NCBI GenBank assembly: GCA_045658985.1
Contig: JAZOWC010000070.1
Location: forward strand, 1 to 15,805
Direction: 5' to 3'
DNA length: 15,805 nucleotides
From: RGIG3513 sp045658985
Lineage (GTDB): Bacteria; Bacillota; Clostridia; Oscillospirales; Butyricicoccaceae
A model generated the notes under the pieces. It was not told the DNA's origin, did no database searches, and saw only the letters and a program-made list of their open reading frames with translations. The translations under genes were made by a program, and so were the position numbers. Positions 1 to 4,835 of the stretch are shown here, piece by piece (position 1 is the stretch's first letter; each line of letters begins with the position of its first letter).

Positions 1-111
1 TTAAAATGGTTTGAAAAGCAAATAGAATTCTCTATATTTATTTTAGAACAAGAAAAAGAAAATGATATTAGCAAGAAAAAAAGAGTTTCTTCCATATTAG
101 ATGAATTATAA
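1..111 (+). CDS. C-terminal end of an unidentified protein (partial, 5' end outside window)
   Basis: An open frame runs from the first base to a TAA at 109-111 and gives 36 residues, ending in VSSILDEL. The visible tail is charged (Lys/Glu-rich) and looks helical, with codons biased to A/T like the cassette after it. There is no recognisable motif. The reading frame is inferred only from its being open and well composed, since the start lies outside the window. I cannot assign a function. The AT-rich codon use matches the neighbouring accessory genes rather than the core operon downstream. Confidence 0.45.
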   Translation, partial: LKWFEKQIEFSIFILEQEKENDISKKKRVSSILDEL

Positions 112-223
112 CAGCAAAAGCGCGAAGCGAGTACGGTCCGCTAAATGAAAAATGTAAAGAGCCCACAATAAAATGTCACAAAAATACGGCGCCTTTCAAA
201 TTATTAGAAAAATTGTCACACTT

Positions 224-251
224 CAAAATGTTAAGAGCTCTTGACATTTTG
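224..251. promoter_or_regulatory. Operator-like palindrome 1, overlapping the -35 box
   Basis: This is a 28-base near-perfect palindrome: 13 of 14 base pairs match between the two halves. Its outer half-sites are AAAATGT (225-231) and ACATTTT (244-250), 12 bases apart. The centre is the 10-base palindrome AAGAGCTCTT (233-242). The right half contains the -35 hexamer of the promoter, so a bound protein would block RNA polymerase. The same half-sites at the same spacing recur at 271-296. The likely binder is the HTH protein encoded at 675-869; this is inference. Confidence 0.65.
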
Positions 252-269
252 CTCTGCTATGAGTATAAT
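241..269 (+). promoter_or_regulatory. Consensus sigma-A promoter of the membrane protein/HTH cassette
   Basis: The -35 box TTGACA (241-246) and the -10 box TATAAT (264-269) both match the consensus at every base and are separated by exactly 17 bases. Transcription would start near 276, about 37 bases before the first ATG. So perfect a promoter would be very active unless repressed, which fits the palindromes on both sides. Confidence 0.9.
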
Positions 270-297
270 GAAAATGTAAAAAAGTTTTTACATTTTC
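270..297. promoter_or_regulatory. Operator-like palindrome 2, just downstream of the -10 box
   Basis: A perfect 28-base inverted repeat with 13-base arms begins at the base after the -10 hexamer and covers the expected transcription start. Its half-sites AAAATGT (271-277) and ACATTTT (290-296) and their 12-base spacing match palindrome 1, while the centres differ (A-run/T-run here). That pattern suggests a dimeric DNA-binding protein rather than simple repetition. In RNA it could also form a hairpin in the leader, close to the Shine-Dalgarno at 301-307. Confidence 0.65.
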
Positions 298-312
298 TGC
301 GAGGTGATATTT

Positions 313-678
313 ATGAAAAAGTTTTTTAAGAAGCTCGGTTTTCGTAAGATGGATGAAATGGAACAGCATATTGCCTTCAAAGCCCAGAGAAATGCATTTG
401 TATTTCTCCTGGCCGCTTTGTTGATTTGGACTTTATATGAAGCATATAAGGTTTTTGCTTTTGATGCTGTGTTAAACCCTTTTCCCTGTATGCTACTCGC
501 TGCAGCATCGTGTATTCAAACCTTTTCTCAGCTTATTATGACACGCAATGCAGTAAAGGATGACGAGGACTCATTTGAAACTTCTCCCTTACTGAAGATC
601 ATAATTTGGGTATGTGTTGTAGCCGGAGTGATAGTAACAATCGGTGCGGCTATTATGATTATGGGTGTGAAATTATGA
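313..678 (+). CDS. Small membrane protein, three predicted membrane segments, next to an HTH regulator
   Basis: The 121-residue protein has a basic N-terminus (MKKFFKKLGFRK) and an acidic, possibly helical stretch (DEMEQHIAFKAQ). Hydrophobic segments lie at about 29-45, 55-77 and 95-118. I do not recognise a named family, and I see no catalytic motif. ATG 313 is chosen because GAGGTGA (301-307) sits at proper spacing before it; a GTG at 304 lies inside that Shine-Dalgarno and is unlikely. The stop overlaps the ATG of the HTH gene (ATGA), so the two are translationally coupled. By analogy with other small membrane protein/HTH pairs it could sense something at the membrane and control the regulator, but the sequence does not show this. 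Confidence 0.85.
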   Translation: MKKFFKKLGFRKMDEMEQHIAFKAQRNAFVFLLAALLIWTLYEAYKVFAFDAVLNPFPCMLLAAASCIQTFSQLIMTRNAVKDDEDSFETSPLLKIIIWVCVVAGVIVTIGAAIMIMGVKL

Positions 679-869
679 TAAACAAGATTAAGGAGCTTCG
701 CAAAGCTGGTGGCTATCGGCAGGAAGATCTCGCAGAAGCATTAGGCGTTTCCCGTCAGACTATCATAGCAATAGAAAATAACAAGTATAATCCAACCCTT
801 GAACTTGCAATGAAAATGGCACGTCAATTAAATACAACGGTTGAAGAACTTTTTGAATTGGAGGACTGA
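675..869 (+). CDS. XRE-family HTH transcriptional regulator (YozG-like)
   Basis: The 64-residue protein is essentially one helix-turn-helix domain. It begins MINKIKELRKAGGYRQEDLA, and the recognition region reads EALGVSRQTIIAIENNKYNP (about 23-42), the classic Cro/C1 pattern. The last part, LAMKMARQLNTTVEELF, is the usual end of this short family. ATG 675 overlaps the previous stop. It has no separate sensor domain, so any signal would come from the protein partners encoded around it. The likely role is autoregulation of this cassette through the two palindromes at 224-251 and 270-297; that link is inferred from position and symmetry. Confidence 0.9.
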   Translation: MINKIKELRKAGGYRQEDLAEALGVSRQTIIAIENNKYNPTLELAMKMARQLNTTVEELFELED

Positions 870-871
870 AT

Positions 872-1192
872 ATGAAAAAGAAATTATTAGCGCTAATACC
901 TTATGCGATTGCATTAGCAATAAACTTTTACCTATTACCTTTGTTGATCAAAGATACCGGGGTAGGCATGCTTATGATGTTGCTCGTCATCCCAATGCTT
1001 ACTTTCATCTGCTCTGTAATTTATGGTGTTCGTCAAGGTTTTGATTTCCTGTTACCTATTATTGCAACAATTCTATTTGCACCTACAATTTTCATTTTCT
1101 ATAATGCTTCGGCGTGGGTTTATATCATTGTGTATTCGGTCATTTCCCTTGCCGGCAACGGTATCGGAAGAGTCTTTTACAAGAAAAGATAG
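872..1192 (+). CDS. Small hydrophobic membrane protein, unknown function
   Basis: This 106-residue protein is mostly hydrophobic, with about three or four membrane segments (roughly 5-25, 31-50, 58-78 and 80-100). It has a Lys-rich start (MKKKLLALIPYA) and a basic C-terminal tail (FYKKR), suggesting both charged ends face the cytoplasm. GGAGG (860-864) gives a good start at ATG 872, two bases after the HTH stop, so it belongs to the same operon. No family motif is recognisable. It could be an accessory subunit of a membrane sensor or an effector of the cassette; the sequence alone does not decide. Confidence 0.8.
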   Translation: MKKKLLALIPYAIALAINFYLLPLLIKDTGVGMLMMLLVIPMLTFICSVIYGVRQGFDFLLPIIATILFAPTIFIFYNASAWVYIIVYSVISLAGNGIGRVFYKKR

Positions 1193-1246
1193 TATTTGAT
1201 TTCTGCCAAGTGTATACGCATTTATAATGGGGGTGTTTTTATAAAA

Positions 1247-1630
1247 TTGAAAAAGATACTTTTGAGTGTACTCACTCTTGGCGCACTAGCGTTAGAATTG
1301 TTACCCGGCGGCGTTATTTTGCGATTTGCTAATCCTGAAGGTGAACCTTGGATTCACACATATAATTACTTCAGTCTGACACCGTTTGGTTGTGCCAATT
1401 TTGGCCCTTTTATTGTCGCCATACTGACTTGTGTTCTGCTTGTATTAGCGGTCATCTATCTATTCAAGCAAAGCAAGGGACTGAATACAGCTGTTATGAT
1501 TGTGTCCGGTATTGCTACGGCGATGTCTTTAATGCCGTTGATGTTTGGAATTGAATATATCACGGTAATCGGTGTAATCATAACCTTACTTTTAGCAGGA
1601 ACTTTCGGATGTTGTTTTATCAAAGAATAA
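1247..1630 (+). CDS. Small four-helix membrane protein, unknown function, TTG start
   Basis: Starting at TTG 1247 the protein has 127 residues beginning MKKILLSVLTLGALALE. A signal-like first helix is followed by three more hydrophobic segments (about 47-69, 75-93 and 97-122). TTG is preferred because GGGGGTG (1229-1235) lies 11 bases upstream. The longer frame from 1196 adds a non-hydrophobic stretch without a ribosome site. A loop after the first helix (FANPEGEPWIHTYNYFSLTP) may lie outside the membrane. It is the last gene of the AT-rich cassette and is followed within about 10 bases by a terminator. No known family is recognised. Confidence 0.7.
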   Translation: MKKILLSVLTLGALALELLPGGVILRFANPEGEPWIHTYNYFSLTPFGCANFGPFIVAILTCVLLVLAVIYLFKQSKGLNTAVMIVSGIATAMSLMPLMFGIEYITVIGVIITLLLAGTFGCCFIKE

Positions 1631-1640
1631 TAAACCCAAG

Positions 1641-1669
1641 GGCGATGACAAATCCGTCATCGCCATTTT
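1641..1669 (+). terminator. Intrinsic terminator of the HTH/membrane protein cassette
   Basis: A perfect 9-bp stem, GGCGATGAC (1641-1649) with GTCATCGCC (1656-1664), encloses a 6-base loop and is followed by ATTTT. It lies 10 bases after the stop of the fourth gene and closes the cassette. Confidence 0.85.
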
Positions 1670-1926
1670 CATATCTCGATTTGAAATTTTAAAAACAATT
1701 GGAAATTCTACTCATAATTTCTACAAAAAGTGTGATACTAACAAAGAACAAAAATAACAACTCGACCCAAGTCCTCTAACACCGTATGTCTAACAGGGAC
1801 AAACAAAAAAAGAGGTAAAATTGGCTTAGGCCGAGATGGAAATTGAGCATATCAATAATCCCGAAAACCCGCATAAGTATTGGGTTTTTGGCACATTTTC
1901 AGAGTAGAGAAAAGGAGTAGAAATAT
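1670..1926. other. AT-rich spacer between the cassette terminator and spoVT
   Basis: About 260 bases hold no gene I can support. The only frame of note is a 23-codon one (1836-1907) that begins at an ATG without a good ribosome site and ends 19 bases before spoVT; it may be chance. A 10-bp stem with one G-U pair (1861-1870 with 1882-1891, 11-base loop) lies inside it and overlaps the possible sigma-G promoter. I see no convincing sigma-A promoter here. GC content rises sharply where spoVT begins. Confidence 0.6.
1871..1900 (+). promoter_or_regulatory. Possible sigma-G (forespore) promoter of spoVT
   Basis: GCATA (1871-1875), an 18-base gap and CATTTTC (1894-1900) resemble the sigma-G consensus (GHATR, 18 bases, CATnnTA) with one mismatch in the -10. 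Transcription would begin just before the Shine-Dalgarno AAAGGAG (1911-1917). spoVT of Bacillus is known to be sigma-G controlled. Short motifs like this arise by chance in AT-rich DNA, so this stays tentative. Confidence 0.3.
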
Positions 1927-2451
1927 ATGAAAGCAACAGGTATTGTTCGCCGTATTGACGACCTCGGAAGGGTCGTTATCCCAAAAGAGATCCGCCGCAC
2001 CATGCGCCTGAGAGAGGGAGAACCACTCGAGATATTTACCGACAGCGCAGGCGGCGTGGTGTTCAAAAAATACTCCCCCGCAGGTGAGCAGAGCAGCACC
2101 GCCACCAATCTGTGCGAGTCTATCTACCGCACCTGCGCCCGTCCGGTGGTCATCTGCGACCGTGACAGCATTATAGCTTCGGCAGGCGCGCCCCGCCGCG
2201 AGCTTGAGGGCAAGCCTCTTTCGGGTGAGCTGGAGCGGGTGATGGAGTCGCGCCAGCTCAAAAAGAGTGACGAGGGCGTGCCCCTGTCTCCCTCGGCGCA
2301 GGCGCTGGCGTCGGTGGTGGCTCCGGTGATCTCCGAGGGTGATCTGTGCGGCTGCGTGGCCTTTCTCAAGAGCGATCAGCCCGTCAGCGAGCTTGACGTG
2401 CGTATGGCGCAGACTTCGGCGCTGTTTTTTGCCAGACAAATGGAAAATTGA
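1927..2451 (+). CDS. spoVT: Stage V sporulation protein T, AbrB/GAF transcription regulator
   Basis: The 174-residue protein matches SpoVT in length (about 178 in Bacillus subtilis) and layout. Residues 1-50 form an AbrB-type swapped-hairpin DNA-binding domain (MKATGIVRRIDDLGRVVIPK, then EIRRTMRLREGEPLEIFTD). Residues 55-174 fit the GAF-like domain, ending LFFARQMEN. In Bacillus SpoVT tunes sigma-G dependent genes in the forespore; here the role is inferred from homology. AAAGGAG at 1911-1917 supports ATG 1927. It is the first gene of the GC-rich segment and lies directly upstream of the rimP-nusA operon, which has its own promoter. I see no clear terminator between the two, so some readthrough is possible. 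Confidence 0.93.
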   Translation: MKATGIVRRIDDLGRVVIPKEIRRTMRLREGEPLEIFTDSAGGVVFKKYSPAGEQSSTATNLCESIYRTCARPVVICDRDSIIASAGAPRRELEGKPLSGELERVMESRQLKKSDEGVPLSPSAQALASVVAPVISEGDLCGCVAFLKSDQPVSELDVRMAQTSALFFARQMEN

Positions 2452-2473
2452 GAGCCAAAAATGCATAAAAAGC

Positions 2474-2502
2474 TTGCGTTTGTATATAAATGGTGTTATA
2501 AT
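2474..2502 (+). promoter_or_regulatory. Sigma-A promoter of the rimP-nusA-infB operon
   Basis: TTGCGT (2474-2479), 17 bases and a perfect TATAAT (2497-2502) lie in the gap after spoVT. The start would be near 2509, giving a leader of about 73 bases that contains the hairpin at 2528-2557. Confidence 0.8.
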
Positions 2503-2527
2503 ATCAGCATAAGTAGTATGATTTAGT

Positions 2528-2557
2528 AGAAAGAGTGAGAGGCATCTCACTCTTTCT
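2528..2557 (+). promoter_or_regulatory. Leader hairpin before rimP, possible attenuator
   Basis: A perfect 13-bp stem, AGAAAGAGTGAGA (2528-2540) with TCTCACTCTTTCT (2545-2557), is closed by the loop GGCA. It lies between the promoter and the rimP Shine-Dalgarno. The 3' side is U-rich but interrupted (CTCTTTCTTATCT), so it could act as a weak terminator or pause site. NusA, encoded downstream, acts on such hairpins, so feedback control is plausible but inferred. Alternatively it ends spoVT readthrough. Confidence 0.6.
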
Positions 2558-2581
2558 TATCTGTAGGGGGTAAAAATCGAG

Positions 2582-3046
2582 ATGAAAGCAAAGGATTTTA
2601 TCGCAAAAGTCACCGCTATGGCTCTTCCCGTATGTGAGGCAAACGGCCTTGATCTGTGGGACGTCACATTCGAAAAAGAAGGTGCATCCTACGTCCTCAC
2701 AGTCTTTATCGACAAGGACGAGGGCGTGTTTATCGAGGATTGCGAAAAGGTCTCCCGCACCATCGATCCCATGCTGGACGCACCCGAGTTTGACTCCATC
2801 CCGTCCTATATGCTCACCGTGTCTTCGGCAGGTCTTGAGCGCCGTCTGTGCAAGCAGGCGCATTATGATTGGGCAAAGGGCAAGCAGGTGGAACTGTTTT
2901 TCTACAAAGCCCGCTCGGGCAGCAGCTCTCTGGTAGGCGAGCTTTCGGAACACACAGCCGACGGCTTTACCGTCACCGTGGGCGGCGAAACACAGACCAT
3001 CCCCGACGGAGAGGTCGCATCCTGCCGACTTTATTTTGAGTTTTAA
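2582..3046 (+). CDS. rimP: Ribosome maturation factor RimP
   Basis: The 154-residue protein fits the RimP family, which binds the maturing 30S subunit in the cytoplasm and helps assembly. The N-terminal domain (about 1-80) carries the characteristic LDLWDVTFEKEGASYVLTVF strand pair, IDKDEGVFIEDCEKVSR and DPMLDAP segments. The linker YMLTVSSAGLERRLCKQAHY (about 79-98) is the family signature leading into the C-terminal SH3-like domain, which ends SCRLYFEF. The region TGTAGGGGG before ATG 2582 supplies the ribosome site. It is the first gene of the operon, immediately before nusA (gap of 28 bases), as in most Firmicutes. Confidence 0.95.
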   Translation: MKAKDFIAKVTAMALPVCEANGLDLWDVTFEKEGASYVLTVFIDKDEGVFIEDCEKVSRTIDPMLDAPEFDSIPSYMLTVSSAGLERRLCKQAHYDWAKGKQVELFFYKARSGSSSLVGELSEHTADGFTVTVGGETQTIPDGEVASCRLYFEF

Positions 3047-3074
3047 AAAATTATAATATAAGGAGCAAAGGAAA

Positions 3075-4142
3075 ATGGCAAGCGAAATCATTGGCGCTCT
3101 GGAAGCGCTGGAAAAAGAAAAGGGCATCAAGAAAGAATATATGCTCGACAGGATCTCTCAGGCACTGGTCGCAGCATACAAGGCTCTCTACAAGAGAGAC
3201 ACCACCGCCGCTATCGAGAACGTCTTCGTCAACATTGACGAAAAGACCGGTACAATCTCCATGGTAGCCGTCAAGACCATCGTGGAAGAGGTGGAGAATC
3301 CCGCAGTTGAGATCAGCCTGATGGATGCGGAGAAGTACTCCAAGACCCCCGCCGTGGGCGATCAGGTCAGAGTCCCCGTCAATATGAAGGACTTTGGCAG
3401 AATCGCAACCCAGACCGCAAAGCAGGTCATCATTCAGGGCATCAGAGAGGCCGAGCGCACCATGATCGCCGAGGAGTTCGCCAGCAAGGAGCAGGAGATC
3501 ATCACCGCTCTGGTCACCAAGGTTGACCCCCGTTATGGCAGCGTTATCGTAGAGCTGGGCGGCAAGCGCGAGCACACCGAGGCTATGCTCCCTGCACAGG
3601 AGCAGATCGCAGGCGAGGTGATCAGCGAGGGCGACCGCATCAAGGTGTTCGTCGTAGAGGTCAGAAGTGCAGGCAAAGGCCCCCAGATCATGCTCTCCCG
3701 TACCCACGCAGGCCTGGTCAAGAAGCTCTTTGAGCTTGAGGTGCCCGAGATCGCATCCGGCATCGTCTCCATCACCAACATCGCCCGCGAAGCAGGCTCC
3801 CGTACCAAGATCGCCGTTGCATCCCAGAACCCCGACGTTGACCCCATCGGCGCATGCGTAGGCCCCAAGGGCGGCCGTGTTGCAGCCGTGGTCAATGAGC
3901 TCAAGGGCGAGAAGATCGACATCATCAAATACAGCGAGGATCCCGTACAGTTCGTTGCCGAAGCACTTTCTCCCTCCGACGTTATCTCGGTGCAGATGCT
4001 TGAGGACAACAAGAGCTGTGTCGTAGTGGTTCCCGACAATCAGCTTTCGCTGGCTATCGGCAAAGAGGGCCAGAACGCACGTCTTGCCGCAAAGCTTACC
4101 GGCTTCAAGATCGACATCAAGCCCGAAAGCGCAGTCAACTGA
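3075..4142 (+). CDS. nusA: Transcription elongation/termination factor NusA
   Basis: The 355-residue protein has the Firmicutes NusA layout. An N-terminal polymerase-binding domain spans about 1-125, an S1 domain about 130-200 (VDPRYGSVIVELGGKREHTE), and two KH domains follow. KH1 carries DPIGACVGPKGGRV at 256-269; KH2 carries LSLAIGKEGQNARLAAKLTG near 325-345. It ends after KH2, lacking the acidic repeats of proteobacterial NusA, as usual in Gram-positives. NusA binds RNA polymerase, stimulates pausing and intrinsic termination, and joins antitermination complexes. AAGGAG (3060-3065) supports ATG 3075. Its operon partners are ribosome assembly and initiation factors. Confidence 0.97.
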   Translation: MASEIIGALEALEKEKGIKKEYMLDRISQALVAAYKALYKRDTTAAIENVFVNIDEKTGTISMVAVKTIVEEVENPAVEISLMDAEKYSKTPAVGDQVRVPVNMKDFGRIATQTAKQVIIQGIREAERTMIAEEFASKEQEIITALVTKVDPRYGSVIVELGGKREHTEAMLPAQEQIAGEVISEGDRIKVFVVEVRSAGKGPQIMLSRTHAGLVKKLFELEVPEIASGIVSITNIAREAGSRTKIAVASQNPDVDPIGACVGPKGGRVAAVVNELKGEKIDIIKYSEDPVQFVAEALSPSDVISVQMLEDNKSCVVVVPDNQLSLAIGKEGQNARLAAKLTGFKIDIKPESAVN

Positions 4143-4174
4143 CATATTTCTGACAGGAAAGGGGAGAGAAAAAA

Positions 4175-4441
4175 GTGAAAATACCCATGCGCCAATGCAG
4201 TGCCTGCCGCGGCCATTTTGAAAAGCGCCAGCTGCTGCGTGTGGTTCGTACCCCCGACGGAAACGTGCTGGTGGATACCAAAGGCAAGGTGTCGGGGCGC
4301 GGCGTGTACATATGCCGCAATGAGGAGTGCCTCAACAAGGCCATCAAAACCCGTGCTCTCTCCCGTGCTCTTGAGGTGCCCATCAGCGATGAGACCATTG
4401 AGAGCATCCGTCAGGCCATCAGGGAGGCAGACAATGGATAA
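4175..4441 (+). CDS. rnpM: RNase P modulator RnpM (YlxR family), GTG start
   Basis: The 88-residue protein starts at GTG 4175, with AAAGGGGAG (4158-4166) just upstream. It shows the YlxR signatures: MRQCSACRGHFEKRQLLRVV (about 5-24) and SGRGVYICRNEECLNKAIK (about 40-58), with Cys pairs in both. YlxR/RnpM proteins bind RNase P RNA and modulate its activity in Bacillus. It lies between nusA and the L7Ae-like gene exactly as in Bacillus and clostridia. Its last eight bases overlap the start of the next gene, so the two are coupled. Confidence 0.93.
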   Translation: MKIPMRQCSACRGHFEKRQLLRVVRTPDGNVLVDTKGKVSGRGVYICRNEECLNKAIKTRALSRALEVPISDETIESIRQAIREADNG

Positions 4442-4832
4442 TATACTGTCCTTTCTGGGACTTATGAAAAAAGCCCGCGCACTTGCTATCGGCGCGGAGA
4501 GTGCAGCACTCATGACCGAGCTTGGCACAGTCCGGCTGCTGGTGCTTCCCAAGGACGCGGCAAAAAACTCCGCAGGCGCCATCAGGAGAGCTTCTGAGGA
4601 GTGGGAGGTACCCCTGCTTGAGCTTGACGCCGAAAAATCTCAGCTTGGCGAAGCTCTGGGGCAGAAAGAATGTGCAGCCCTCGGCATTACCGACACCGGC
4701 TTTGCCCTGGCCCTGTGCCAAAAGGTCGGCAATACCGAGCTTGCAGAGCAGCTTACCCTGCGCCTCGAGCGCGAAAAAAAGCGTATGGCAAAAAAGACCG
4801 CCGCGGTGGCGGCAAGAAAAAGGAGGAAATAG
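4434..4832 (+). CDS. L7Ae/L30e-family RNA-binding protein, YlxQ-like
   Basis: Starting at ATG 4434 (GGGAGG at 4422-4427) the protein has 132 residues. The core, FLGLMKKARALAIGAESAAL followed by VRLLVLPKDAAKNSAGAIRR, is the L7Ae/L30e/YlxQ pattern, in which this fold binds kink-turn RNA. Residues from about 108 onward form a strongly basic tail (REKKRMAKKTAAVAARKRRK) longer than in compact YlxQ proteins, and this may add RNA or ribosome affinity. A longer frame upstream (from 4200) is read through rnpM in another frame and is not the real start. It overlaps rnpM by 8 bases and is followed 3 bases later by infB. Confidence 0.9.
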   Translation: MDNILSFLGLMKKARALAIGAESAALMTELGTVRLLVLPKDAAKNSAGAIRRASEEWEVPLLELDAEKSQLGEALGQKECAALGITDTGFALALCQKVGNTELAEQLTLRLEREKKRMAKKTAAVAARKRRK

Positions 4833-4835
4833 CTT

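Noticed and set aside
270..297. GlnR/TnrA-type site (TGTNA-N7-TNACA) in palindrome 2
   Set aside because: The central spacing is 8 rather than 7 bases, and the match comes from a longer symmetric repeat shared with palindrome 1, which lacks the pattern.
841..1044. 67-codon + strand frame overlapping the HTH and the third cassette gene
   Set aside because: It lies in another frame over two better-supported genes and has no ribosome site or hydrophobic pattern.
3051..4145. 364-codon open frame on the - strand opposite nusA
   Set aside because: Same cause as for infB: a shadow of biased codon use in NusA. No motif and no ribosome site support it.
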